Shown in pieces: positions 11,366 to 22,580 of a stretch of DNA of 64,000 nt. The stretch comes from Ahaetulla prasina (Eukaryota; Chordata; Lepidosauria; Squamata; Colubridae), in assembly GCF_028640845.1 (NCBI RefSeq), contig NC_080539.1, forward strand, positions 298,389,516 through 298,453,515. Reading direction: 5' to 3'. The first letter of the stretch is position 1, and the number at the start of each line of letters is the position of its first letter. A program made the translations under genes and the position numbers. The notes under the pieces were generated by a model, which searched no databases, was not told where the DNA came from, and saw only the letters and a program-made list of their open reading frames with translations.

Positions 11366-14288
11366 AGAAAGTTTATTTATTTATTTTTATTTATTTTATT
11401 TTGTCACAACAATATATGTAGGAATCATACAAAAGATTATATAGTATATAAACATATATGACTAAATATAAGGAGGTATAAGCATATATATAGAAAGAAG
11501 AAAAGAAAAACAATAGGACAGGAACGGTAGGCACGTTTGTGCGCTTATGCACGCCCCTTATGGTCCTCTTAGGAATGGGGTGAGGTCGATAGTAGAAAGT
11601 TTTTGGATAAAGCTTTTAGGATTATGGGAAGAGACCACAGAGTCAGGTAAAGTATTCCAAGCACTGATGATTCTGTTACAGAAGTCATATTTTCTGCAAT
11701 CTAGATTAAAGCGGTTGACATTAAGTTTAAATCTATTAGTTGCTCTAGTATTATTGCAATTAAAGCTGAAGTAGTCTTTAACAGGAAGGACATTACAATA
11801 GATGATTCTGTGAGTTAAGCTTAGGTCTTGTCGAAGGAGTTCCAAGTTTTCTAAGCCTAGGATTTCGAGTCTGGTAGGATATGGTATTCTATTGTTTTCA
11901 GAGGAATGGAGAACTCTTCTTGTAAAATATTTCTGGACACGTTCAATTGTATTGATGTCAGAGATGTGGTGAGGGTTCCAAACAGGTGAGCCGTATTCTA
12001 GAATTGGTCTAGCAAATGTTTTATATGCTCTGGTTAGTAGTGTGGTGTTTTGGAAAAGAAGCTACATAAGATTAGGTTTACAACTCTTAGAGCTTTTTGC
12101 TATGTAGTTGCAGTGGGCTTTGGCACTTAGATCATTTGACATGAAAACTCCAAGGTCTTTAACGGGATGGGGTCGTCTGTAAGGTAATGTCCATCTAGTA
12201 TGTACTTAGTTTGGGTTCTTTTTTCCTATATGTAAGACTGAGCATTTGCTGGTTGAAATTTGGAGCTGCCAATTTTTAGACCAAGCGGTTAGATGATCAA
12301 GGTCGTTTTGAATGATAGAAGTATTGTCTGTGATGTTAAATAGTTTGACATCATCAGCAAAGAGAACACAATTACTTGAGATATGGTCACAAAGATCATT
12401 AATGTATAGTATAAAGACTGTTGGTCCAAGAACGCTGCCTTGAGGAACGCCACTCTTGACAGGAACAGGATTTGATAGAGCATTGCCAATTTTGACCACT
12501 TGTTGTCTGTTAGACAGAAAAGCAGATATCCATTTGTGGAGGGGTCCTGAGATGCCATAGGATATTAGTTTTAGGAGAAGTTTATCGTACTACTGAGTCA
12601 AAAGCTTTGCAGAAGTCTATGTAGATTGCATCTATTGATTTGCCTTGATCAAGATTTGAAGTCCATATGTTTTTGCAGTGGAGAAGTTGTAAGTTACATG
12701 ATAATTTTTTTCTGAAACCAAATTGTTTGTTGGAGATTAGGTTGTTTGTTTCTAAGTGTGAGGTAATGGATTGGTTGATGATAGATTCCATGACTTTGCA
12801 GGTGACACAGCAAAGGGAGATCGGTCTGTAGTTTTCGACTAAGCTGGTGTCTCCTTTTTTGAAGATAGGGATGACTGTGGCTAGTGACCAAAGTTTGGGA
12901 AGAGAACTGGTAGTGAAAGCTTTATCAAAGATAATACTTAGGGGTTCTGCTATATTAATGGAAAGTTTTTTTAAGAAGTATGCACACAGTTCATCAGGTC
13001 CAATAGATAGCCATGGTTTTAAGTTGTGAAGAGCTTTTCCAACGTTGTCTTCTGTGAAATCTATATGAGTTAAATCATCATAATCATTGCTGGTATGTTT
13101 GTGGAAAGTCGGATATGTGTTATCGGAGTTAACAAAAACTGATCCAAAGAAAATGTTGAAGAGGTTTGCTTTAACTGTTTCGTCATTGCATTCTTTGTTG
13201 TTAGAATCTTTTAGTGGTGGGATGGATCTAGAGTCTTTAAGTTTATTGTTAACAAAATTATAAAAGGCACGATTGGAATTTGTGCGCATAAGATTCTCTT
13301 CTTGCTTGGTGTGGTAATTTGTGCATTCAGTTTTTATTTGGTTGCATATATTTCTGTAGCGGTTTTTGAAATTTGTAACATAGCCTTTTTTGTTTCTTTT
13401 CCAGAGGGATTTTTTTTTTGATTGAAGCTTTTTTATTGATATGGGTAGTTTGTTTTTCTTGATCATGGTAGTCATTTGTGGTACATATAGTTTAATGACT
13501 CTATTGATTTCAAGTAGGAAGACTCTATAGTGGTCTTCAGCGGTTATGCAGGTTGCAAACAAATTTTGCCAGTCCAGAAATGAAAGATCGTTGTTTATAA
13601 GGTCGTAATTGGCTTTTTTGAAGTTGTAGTTGGGAGTACTGTTGTTATGACGATTTAAGTATGGACGTATATTGAGACGAAAATCAATCATGCAGTGGTC
13701 ACTGTTGGAAAAACAGTCCACTGTTTTTAATTTGTAGTCCGTAAATTGAGTTTGAATTGTTGCAGAAGATGAGATCAAGGCAGTTGTTGAGTCTTGTATT
13801 GTTAGTTACAAGTTGTTCAAGACCTAGGTTTGTAACAGCGTTGTATAGTGTAGTATGGATTGGGTCAGTTGAACATTCATTAGTTGTCCAGTTAATGAGA
13901 GGTAGATTTAGGTCACCCAGGAAGATGAGAGGATATGGGCAAGAGGTAGCCCATGTTAGCATTGAGGTTAGCATATTTGCATGGGTAATGTCATAGTCAG
14001 AGGCTCTGTAGCATAGTAAGAATCGAAGAGTAGTGTCAAGTGATAGGTCGCATACAATAGTTTCAGGAAGAGAGAGTTTATGTGCTACTTGGATATTTTT
14101 TAGATTCAGTGACTTTTTGTAAAAGATAGCCACTCCACCACCTCTTCGGTTTTCACGATCTGATCGATAGACTTGATATTCTTTGTTTGAGATAATGGAG
14201 TCAGGAAGGGATGAGTTCAGCCATGTTTCACAAACAAAAATGATATCAAATGTGCCACTGTTTAATAAGAGGATAAGTTCAGGTAAGT
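11366..14288 (-). pseudogene. 5'-truncated non-LTR LINE with broken EN-RT ORF
   Basis: Read on the minus strand, the fragments run in order: an AP-endonuclease segment (ORF 13699-14133, containing FLGDLNLPLINW), reverse transcriptase (12582-13778, containing DFCKAFDSV), the FADDVKLF catalytic box (12206-12499), and a C-terminal segment (11558-11845). Frames shift between pieces, so the element is inactive. The 3' end (11366-11450) has the TTGTGACAAAATAAATAAAT-type tail. Clade is CR1/L2/Rex-like; I cannot place it more finely. Related copies are at 17223 and 50941. Confidence 0.85.
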
Positions 14289-14820
14289 TAAATATTTAGG
14301 AATAGAATTCCTAAGATAAAATTCTTATTATCTGAGCAAAGTGTTATAAGTTTATACCTAGCTGACAGAGTGAAATGTGATGACCAGATGCACCAACACA
14401 ATGAGATCTCTTTTATGTTAATACAGTAAATGCAAGAAAGTAGTCACAAATAATCAATGAAAGATAATTCCAATAAAGTAGATACAAGTAATCAATTTTC
14501 AATAATCAATTTTCAAAATATTTATGAAATACTATTAATATAGATAATAAAAGGTGACCTAATTTGAATAATTTAACCACAGAAGTTTTTCAAATTTCTT
14601 TCTTATGTCTTTTTTTAGACAGAGCTATTTCCCAAATTTGGATATCATGCATCTAATGAAAATGTATTTTAATTTTCAGTGTTTTAGTATAACAAATCCA
14701 ACAATCATTGCCTCACAAGAATTGAATCAATTGTTTATGTTACATTAATATTAGCTATAGAAATAGCTAACGTTTTAAGAAATATTGCAAAAAACTAAGA
14801 ACAGGATTTATATAAAAGTT

Positions 14821-15285
14821 ACCGTATATACTCGAGTATAAGCCGAGTTTTTCAGCACGTTTTTTGTGCTGAAAAACGTCCCCTCGGCTTATACTCGGGT
14901 CTATACGGCTTATACTCGAGTTTTTTGTTTTTTTTTTAAGCCCCTCGGCTTATACTCGAGTATATACGGCTTATACTCGAGTTTTTTTTTTTTTTTAAGC
15001 CCCTCGGCTTATACTCGAGTATATACGGCTTATACTCAAGTTTTTTTTTTTTCTTCTTTTTTTCACATTTTACCGGACGGCGCGGGGAAGCCCTGCCGGT
15101 GCAGTGAGAGGGCGGGCGGGGGCCGCCAGCCTTCTCAGCTGAGGGAGGGAGGGTTTCCCCAACCGGTAGGTGCCTCATTTCCCACCCTCGGCTTATACTC
15201 GAGTCCCCAGTTTACCCCAGTTTTTGGGGTAAAATTGGGGACCTCGGCTTATACTCGGATCGGCTTATATTCGAGTATATACGGT
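14821..15285. mobile_element. TIR element, short copy 1 (accgtatatactcgag family)
   Basis: The 465-bp element is bounded by inverted ends ACCGTATATACTCGAG and a near match of its complement, with AGTT on both sides (14817-14820 and 15286-15289) as a possible 4-bp target duplication. Inside are repeated CTCGGCTTATACTCGAG blocks, a hairpin TTTTTCAGCACG...CGTGCTGAAAAAC-type, and a GC-rich core (15074-15180). No transposase. Superfamily not assigned. Confidence 0.8.
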
Positions 15286-16084
15286 AGTTATTATTGAGCA
15301 ATGTTGTGCTTCAAAGTTTAGTGATCATAGTCTAAGAAATACATTTCTTGATTTTTTATCAGCAACTATGACTGATATCTTCAAAGGCAAGATCTTTTGG
15401 TACACAGGCCATAGCAATTGAGCAGGCACTGACTGATTAATTTTATACCCTGTCTTTATAGCCAAGCATCCTGGCTTCTCTTTGGTCTTTAGCTGCACTG
15501 ATTTGCAATTGGTGCAGGTTGATGAGTGCTGGTCTCTGATTATATTTTGTGCCTAATCTTGATTGGTCACTTTGGTGGTCTTGGTTTCAGATTGGTCCTT
15601 TGTTCATTTCAATTTCTAGTTGATCATTTTCAGAGTCCAGATTCCTGATTGTTTTGTTTTGTTTTATTTTGTTCTGGGTTCAAGTTGGTTAGTCTGAGCT
15701 ACTGAGTCTGATTGGTTTCTTATCCAAACAATTTCTGATTTGTCCATTGCCACAATCACTAAATCCTGAAGTCCAACACTGTCCAACAAATAGCATACAC
15801 CAGTATAATTATCAATTATTCTTTAATGAATGTATTAGTTGCTCAACTCCAATAGATTCTGGGTAAATTGAATAATTCTGTCAATTTCTTCAAAAATTTA
15901 AACCAAAAAGGTGCATTACTATGAAAAAAATGTAATATATACCCAACTTACATGTTAATTAAAATAATGTGAACTCAAAAGATTACAATCCATGTAGTAA
16001 AATTTTACTGGAGTATAATTCAGTATGGGTTATCTTCATGGTGGCCTATCAGAATTGATAAATACAATTTTATGTTGCTAAACA

Positions 16085-16372
16085 TGGAGGTGAAGGGGCT
16101 GGGAAGTGGCTCAGGCTGCTAATGCAGTCTGTTATTAACACACAGCTGCCTGCAATTACAATTACTGCAGGCTCGAGTCCCACCAGGCCCAAGGTTGACT
16201 CAGCCTTCCATCCTTTATAAGGTAGGTAAAATGAGGACCCAGATTGTTGGGGGGGCAATAAGTTGACTTTGCATATAAATATACAAATAGGATGAGACTA
16301 TTGCTTTACACAATGTAAGCCGCCCTGAGTCTTCGGAGAAGGGCGGGATATAAATTCAATATTTTTTTTTAA
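16085..16372 (+). mobile_element. tRNA-derived SINE, subfamily with CCGCCCTGAGTC tail
   Basis: It has a tRNA-like head with B box GGCTCGAGTCCC, the shared core GGTTGACTCAGCCTTCCATC and AATGAGGACCCAGATTGTTG, then a different 3' end (GTAAGCCGCCCTGAGTCTTC...GGGCGGGATATAAAT). The tail switch suggests use of a different LINE partner from the 16388 copy. Confidence 0.72.
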
Positions 16373-16387
16373 AAAAGGTCAATAATG

Positions 16388-16615
16388 TTAAGAGCCACGA
16401 TGGTACAGTAGTTAGAACCAGTACTGTAGGCTACTTCTGCTGATAGCCAGCTGCCTGCAATTTGTCTGATCAAATCACACCAGGCTCAAGGTTGACTCAG
16501 CCTTCCATCCTTCTAAGATGGGTAAAATGAGGACCCAGATTATTGGGGGCAATATGCTGCCTCTGTAAACTGCTTAGAGAGGGCTGTGAAAGCATATAAG
16601 TATATAAGTATATAA
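16388..16615 (+). mobile_element. tRNA-derived SINE (same core as 2338)
   Basis: The order is: GAGCCACGATGGTACAGTAG head, GGTTGACTCAGCC core, ATGAGGACCCAGATTATTGG, and a CTGTAAACTGCTTAGAGAGG tail ending in TATAAG repeats. Confidence 0.75.
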
Positions 16616-16784
16616 GTCTATTGCTGTATACTGCCTCTTCCCAATTACATCTGCCCATCCCACCAGATCTGTCAGAGAAGGCATGCTGTGGGTCCCATGA
16701 GTCAGAGAACATCACTTCTCTGCTGTAGCATCTGCCTTAAGGAAACTCCCCCCAGAAGTAAGGTTAACTCCCATCCCCCTTACC

Positions 16785-16921
16785 CAGTGATGGGATTCAA
16801 ATAATTTAACAACCGGTTCTCTGCCCTAATGATTTCTTCCAAAAACCAGTTCACCAAACTGCTCAGAAAGTTAACAACAGGTTCTCCCGAAGTGGTGCAA
16901 ACTGGCTGAATCCCACCACTG
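16785..16921. mobile_element. hAT MITE, 137 bp, 8-bp target duplication CCCTTACC
   Basis: Terminal inverted repeats CAGTGATGGGATTCA and TGAATCCCACCACTG are flanked by exact CCCTTACC at 16777-16784 and 16922-16929. It contains an AACCGGTTCTC / AACAGGTTCTC internal repeat. It sits at the centre of an older imperfect palindrome (AACTCCCATCCCCCTT / AAGGGGGATGGGAGTT). Confidence 0.9.
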
Positions 16922-17027
16922 CCCTTACCTAAAGGGGGATGGGAGTTTCTCCTAAAACTTTTTAGTTTATTTAGATTTTAGTTTCTCCTAAAACTAAAAT
17001 CCTACGGCATCTCTGGACCCCTACACA

Positions 17028-17222
17028 ATTGGATAACAACACAATTGGATAACACAATTATCCAATTATGTTACACAATTATCACAATTAACACAATTAT
17101 CACAATTAACACAATTGGATAACACAATTATCCAATTGTGTTATCCACAATTGGATAACACAATTGGATAACCCCTCCACAATTGGATAACAACACAATT
17201 GAATAACACAATTAGATAAAAG
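17028..17222 (+). repeat. Degenerate tandem array of CACAATTGGATAA units
   Basis: About 15 units of 11-14 bp built on ACACAATTGGATAA, some inverted (TTATCCAATTGTGTT), directly abut the 5' end of the LINE fragment at 17223. CAATTG is itself palindromic, so the array can form many alternative hairpins. Confidence 0.85.
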
Positions 17223-18330
17223 CGTTCCTGTCAAACAGACAACTAGTGGTCAAAATAGGCAGTGCCCTATCAAATCCTGTTCCTGTCAATAGCGGCGTTC
17301 CCCAAGGCAGCGTTCTTGGACCAATATTCTTGATATTATACATTAATGATCTCTGTGATCATATTATAAGTAATTGTGTTCTCTTCGCTGACGATGTTAA
17401 ACTTTGTGTCAGAATGGTCAAAAACTTGACAACTCCAAATCCCAACCAGCAAATGCTTTTTCTTACACATTGGAAAAAAGAATCTGAACACTAAATACAA
17501 GCTCGATGGACATTACCTTGTAGATGACCCTCACCCCGTCAAAGACCTTGGAGTTTTCATATCAAAAGATCTAAGTGCCAAAGCCCATTGCAACTACATC
17601 GCAAAAAAGGCTTTAAGAGTTGTAAACTTAATCATGCATAGCTTCTTCTCCAGAAACACTACACTACTAACCAGAGCATATAAAACATTTGCTAGACCAA
17701 TTCTCAAATACAGCTCGCCTATCTGGAACCCATACCTCATTAATACAATTGAGCGTGTCCAGAAATATTTTACAAGAAGAGTTCTCCACTCCTCTGATTA
17801 CAACAAAATACCTTATGTCACCAGACTTGAAATCCTGGGTTTAGAAAATTTAGAACTCAGCTGCCTTCGACATGACCTGAGTTTAACTCATAGAGTCATC
17901 TGTTACAATGTCCTTCCTGTTGAAGAATACTTCAGCTTCAATCACAATAATACACGAGCACACAATAGATTTAAGCTTAATGTGAACCGCTTCAATCTTG
18001 ATTGCAGAAAATATGATTTCAGTAACAGAGTTGTTAATGCCTAGAATGCACTACCAGACTGTGGTCTCTTCCCCAAATCCCCAAAGCTTTAACAAAAAAC
18101 TATCTACTACTGACCTCACTCCATTCCTAAGAGGTCTGTAAGGGGCGTACATAAGAGCACCAACATGCCTACCGTTCCTGTCCTAATGTTCCCTTGATTG
18201 TATCCAATTTTGTATAGTTATTACATACTTATGCTTATATATGGTATAGTTATTTCATGCTTATGCTTATATATACTGTTGTGACAAATAAATAAAATAA
18301 ATAAATAAAATAAAAATAAAATTCTGCAGG
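17223..18330 (+). pseudogene. Fragment of the same LINE family (RT and 3' end), plus strand
   Basis: Frame 17246-17400 carries PVNSGVPQGSVLGPI and the FADDVKLC box. After an internal deletion the C-terminal region resumes at 17634-18044 (TRAYKTFARPILKYSSPIWN). The element ends in TGTTGTGACAAATAAATAAA. Frameshifts and stops make it non-functional. Confidence 0.85.
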
Positions 18331-18339
18331 CTCCTCAAA

Positions 18340-19130
18340 ACCTGGCTATGCCTTCAGGCCTCAGAAAACTGGGGAGATCTTTTGATGACCCGATTATTGT
18401 AGCTTACATCATCCTCTCTTGCGTTTGTATTTTTTATAGTTTTTAATAATGAATGTTTTATACGTTTATTGATTTTAATACCAAAGTTAAATAATTTTAT
18501 TCAAGGGGCCCATAACATAAGCCTCTGGGTGTTATAAATACCTCCGAGAAGAATATTTAGAAACGCTCAATCATTTTCTATATTGCTAAAAGAAAAAAAG
18601 GCTGTGTGACAACATTGTTTTACAGAAAATAAACAGCCTCCTGGCTCTAGTTCCTAGTAAGGAAAAGAATTACCTAATCAGCCTATATAGAAAGCCCACT
18701 GCCAAAACCTCTTTATTAAAAGATGGCCTCATCTGAAACAATCAGATAACTAATGGTCAGTTATCAACATTTGCTAAGAATTACATAAAACTATATTTTT
18801 AACAAAGATTGCCAACTGCAACCCAATTTTCTCACCAACCAACTCCAGATCATATATTACAGTCTACAAAACTAGGTCTTTAAAGCTCTTTCCAAAATGC
18901 AGGCAGGGTTGGAGTACCTGGAATGTGTGTGTGGTGGGGGGGGGAGCAACTCCATAGGGCAGGCACAGCAACAGAGTAAGCAACAGAGTAAGCATGTCTC
19001 CTAAGTGCCACTCAGTCAGATTTTAATTGCTTTTATTTAGATGATAAATAAACACAGGAGAAGGTCCTTCTAGGGTGCCCTAAAGTGAAAGAAAATAGAT
19101 ACCTTAGATAAAGCTACTGAAACTCACAAT
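18340..19130. other. GPHN intron, no recognised element
   Basis: No clear transposon or exon; one G-run near 18940. Confidence 0.5.
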
Positions 19131-19132
19131 CA

Positions 19133-19345
19133 CATTAGCAGTTTGGTCTAGCAATTAAGACACCAAACTAGAAACCAGCAGAGTATGAGTTTTATTCCTG
19201 TTTTAGGTTGGGTGATTTTGGGCCAGGCACAACTCAACTCACAGGGTTGTTGGTCTGTGAAAAATAGAATGAGAAAAGACTATTAGGTATGTTTGCTTCT
19301 TTGAGTTTGAGCTTAAAAATTTAAACAAACAAACAAAAACCAAGC
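19133..19345 (+). mobile_element. tRNA-derived SINE with TTTGGGCCAG core
   Basis: The head TTTGGTCTAGCAATTAAGAC resembles a tRNA A-box region. The core GGGTGATTTTGGGCCAGGCA and CTCACAGGGTTGTTGGTCTG is typical of a squamate MIR-like SINE. It ends in an AAAC-rich tail. Confidence 0.6.
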
Positions 19346-19524
19346 AGGCTGTATTCAGTTTAAATAAATGGAAGATGTTTCATTTAAGCAAGATTTGAGA
19401 AGTTATCTTAGAGCAATCTTCTCTGAATGATATATAATTCCAAGGAAGTAGAGCATTTTCTCATAAAGTTGGAAAATATTTTCAGCTGAATAGTAGAAAA
19501 AGAATGGACACTTTAAGAAAAATT

Positions 19525-20220
19525 ATACATTAACAAAATCTGCCGCATATAAAGAAAATCAGTATAAAATGTTCTATAGGTAGCATCTAGCCCCAACAAG
19601 ACTTGCAAAAATGTACCCCAACCTAAAACCTAATTGCTGGAAATGTAAACAAGCACAAGGTACCTACTTCCATGTATGGTGGCTTTGCCCAGAAGTCAAA
19701 AAATATTGGATTAAAATACAAAAATGGTTAAAAGAAATCACACATTGTCAAATAGAATTGAAACCTGAATTATTTCTTCTGGGGGTCATTAAAGGAAAAT
19801 ATCCCAAAAGGATTAAATATCTGATTATTCATATTATTACAGCAGCGAAAATCATACTCACACAAGCTTGGAAAATGTCCACTATACCAACAGACAGTGT
19901 AATAATCCGGAAAAGTTTGGAATGTGCAGAAATGGACAAACTTACTATAGATAATGACTCGGAATACTACTCAACTTGGGAAAATTGGTATCAATGGATA
20001 GAAATTAAAAATAGGAAATGTATAGAACAAAATAAGATATAAATTGTGTTTACATATGTTGGATTAAGTAGGAATATTTGGGAATATATGAAGAAAGTTA
20101 AGAATTGTGTACTGTCAGATTGACGTTGAATTGTAGAATTATTACGGATGTATTTTTGTTATAGACGTATTTTTATTTGTATTTTAATATTTTAAATGTT
20201 AATAAAGGTTATTAAAAAAA
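19525..20220 (+). mobile_element. 5'-truncated L1 LINE with target duplication
   Basis: The insert carries the C-terminal end of L1 ORF2, a short 3' UTR and an AATAAAGGTTATTAAAAAAA end. It is flanked by AGAATGGACACTTTAAGAAA (19501-) and AGAATGGACATTTTAGAAAA (20221-), a diverged target-site duplication. Confidence 0.85.
19611..20042 (+). pseudogene. L1 ORF2 C-terminal fragment
   Basis: A 143-residue open frame includes a C-x2-C-x8-H-x4-C knuckle (CWKCKQAQGTYFHVWWLC), the conserved C-terminal motif of L1 ORF2p, followed by the helical YLIIHIITAAKIILTQAWK segment. The endonuclease and RT are missing, so it cannot be active despite being open. Confidence 0.85.
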
Positions 20221-20438
20221 AGAATGGACATTTTAGAAAAATTCAATTTGTAAAAAATATTGTTTTAATATGTGTTTTAGTTTGATGTGCTAACCATGGT
20301 GTCTAATGAGTTCTACAATTGTTTGATGCATAGCCTAGGAACTTTCCTAAGTAGGGTAACATTTTCTGTGAAAAATATGTAAAATAATCAAGCATATTGC
20401 AGTTGCCCCTTGGGGTTTGATTTTTGGAACACCCTGTA

Positions 20439-20832
20439 CAGGTAGGCCTCGACTTACAGCAGATTGTTTAGTGACCGTTTGAAGTTACAATGGCACTGAA
20501 AAAAATGACTTATTACTGTTTTTCACACTTACGACCATTGTAGCACCCCCATGATCACGTGATCAACATTCAGATGCTTGGCAACTGACTCATACTTATG
20601 ACAGTTGCAGTGTCCCACGGTTATATGATCACTTTTTGCAACCTTCTGACAAGCGAAGTCAATGGGGAAGCCAGATTCACTTAACAAGTATGTTAAGAAC
20701 TCAACAACTGCAATGATTCATTTAACAACTAAGGCAAGAAAACCGTAAAATGGGGCAAAATTCACTTAACAACTGTCCTGCTTAGCAACAGAAATTTTGG
20801 GCTCAATTGTGTTTGTAAGTTGAAGACTACTG
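20439..20832 (+). mobile_element. Tigger-like MITE, TA target duplication
   Basis: The 394-bp element starts CAGGTAGGCCTCGACTTAC and ends with its inverted partner (GTAAGTTGAAGACTACTG), with TA on both sides. The interior has TGATCACGTGATCA and repeated TTCACTTAACAACT words, no transposase. Related copies: 9590, 21500, 24953, 55667, 62563. Confidence 0.78.
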
Positions 20833-20984
20833 TATAGAGAAAAAAAAATGTTCCTTTTTTTGGCCATAATTCTCAGAAATATCAAGTAATAAGAAAATGG
20901 TTTTATTTATAGAAAAATGTGAGATATTGTTCCTCAAAAAGAGTCTCAAATTAACAAGATTATTCAATTTATTTATTTATTAAC

Positions 20985-21270
20985 TATATATATATATGTG
21001 TGTGTGTATATATGTATATATGTATATATGTATATATATATGTATATATATTTGTTTTCTGAGGTTTTCACGGGTGTTTGTATGTAGGTCTTTGGTTGTT
21101 CGGGTTTTCTCCCGTGTAAAAAAGAACAGCTGCGATCACACATTGCTCCCAGAAGCACAAAGCTGAAGCCTGAAGATGACGAATGAGACTTTGTCGAAAC
21201 GTTGCCAAGACATTTCCAATTTTACACGGGAGAAAACCCGAACAACCAAAGACCTACATATGTATTTATA
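20985..21270. mobile_element. Penelope terminal fold-back (family A), no ORF
   Basis: Between TA-rich tracts, inverted arms 21084-21121 and 21220-21259 are near-perfect complements (GTAGGTCTTTGGTTGTTCGG and partner). The loop carries the hammerhead-like motif at 21167-21206. It matches the ends of the GIY-YIG element at 47.1-48.9 kb. Confidence 0.72.
21167..21206 (+). ncRNA. Degenerate hammerhead-like motif (family A)
   Basis: AGC, CTGAAGA (core U changed to A), T, stem GACGAA / TTTGTC with one G-U pair, GAAACGTT, GCC. The compensated stem is kept but the core is mutated, so it is probably inactive. Confidence 0.4.
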
Positions 21271-21499
21271 CACACACACATATATATGGCCCATCTCACC
21301 TAGAGGCAGAAATAACCAAGTAAACTGGGTAATTAATTGAACTTCGTATATGTAAATAATAAATTGGATGGAACAAATTTGTTCTTGAGATAGACTATTT
21401 TTAATGTCTTACTCTGAACAGTATTTTCATTCCCCAAAGGTTATAAAATATTGGTTTGATACAAAGTATTGTTTAGATGAGGAAAATGATATAAATGAA

Positions 21500-21670
21500 A
21501 TCAGCAAAAAGGTCATGTCATGATCAGGTGACCTCAGGACACTGCAACCAGTGTAAAATGAAGCTGGTAGCCAAGGCCTGAATAGCAATCATGTGACCAT
21601 AGGTACAAGTAGTAATTCACTTTTCCTAAGATCATAATTTCAGGCAGTTGTAAATTGAGAACTACCTGTA
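21500..21670 (-). mobile_element. Tigger-like MITE fragment
   Basis: It ends TTGTAAATTGAGAACTACCTGTA, the family terminal repeat, 84 bp upstream of a GPHN coding exon; the other end is missing. Confidence 0.5.
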
Positions 21671-21740
21671 TCTATAGTTTATCACTCTTTCCAGGAAGAT
21701 ACTAATTGTGTTATTTATTAAAAATTAATTGTAACTTTAA

Positions 21741-21896
<156 letters not shown>

Positions 21897-21899
21897 TAG

Positions 21900-22580
21900 T
21901 ATCAGTTCTGGCATCCAGAAGAAGACTAAAGAGAGAACTGTTTAAGTTTCATTTACATTATCTTTATTAGGACTGAGCAAATACTTGGAAAGGTGTGCTT
22001 CACAATGCACAGAAATGCATACAAAGTACCTCTCTCTCGAACATTAAAGCAGCCATGTTTTTTTCTAGACCTGCACAGCTGTAACGTCAATTGTTTCTGC
22101 TTGTCTACTCAATATCCATCTGCAGGCACAGCCTTCTATGTTGAAACAGCCACAGGTAGATTACAAAGCAGCTGCATGCATCTAGAAAAAGATATACCTG
22201 CTTTAATGATTTGGAGAAAGGTATTTCATATGTAATCTTATATATTGCAAATTAACTGTTTGAAAGGATTTGCATAGCCATAGTTCTTATATTTTAAGTT
22301 ATGCATAACTTTTTAGAATGTTTACAGCAACAGTTGTCTTGGGCTAGATATTTTTCTACTACTTATAAAAGACTGAATCGAAGAGATAATGGCTTATAAA
22401 ATGCTTGGTATTTACCTAATAAATTCATAGAAAAAAATGTAGTTTACTTCAGATTTCGATTCTAGCAAAAAAAAATGGCTTAGGGAAATAAAAACTAAAA
22501 TCTGGAACAAAGAATGTTTTGTAACCTGAAGTACAACAGAAGCAGCAGTAATTTATTTTTATTATGAGAATTGAGCTACA
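21900..22580. other. GPHN intron, no recognised element
   Basis: Sequence after the exon at 21754 has small ORFs without domains. Confidence 0.5.

Noticed and set aside
14866..15297. 143-residue ORF with repeated YTRVYTAYT / LGLYSS-type text
   Set aside because: Translation of the repeated CTCGGCTTATACTCGAG blocks of a TIR element.
16085..16615. Possible tRNA genes
   Set aside because: A/B-box-like heads are followed by SINE cores and tails and cannot fold as complete tRNAs.
17028..17222. CRISPR-like repeat array
   Set aside because: Units are directly adjacent, degenerate and without spacers; the DNA is a vertebrate intron.
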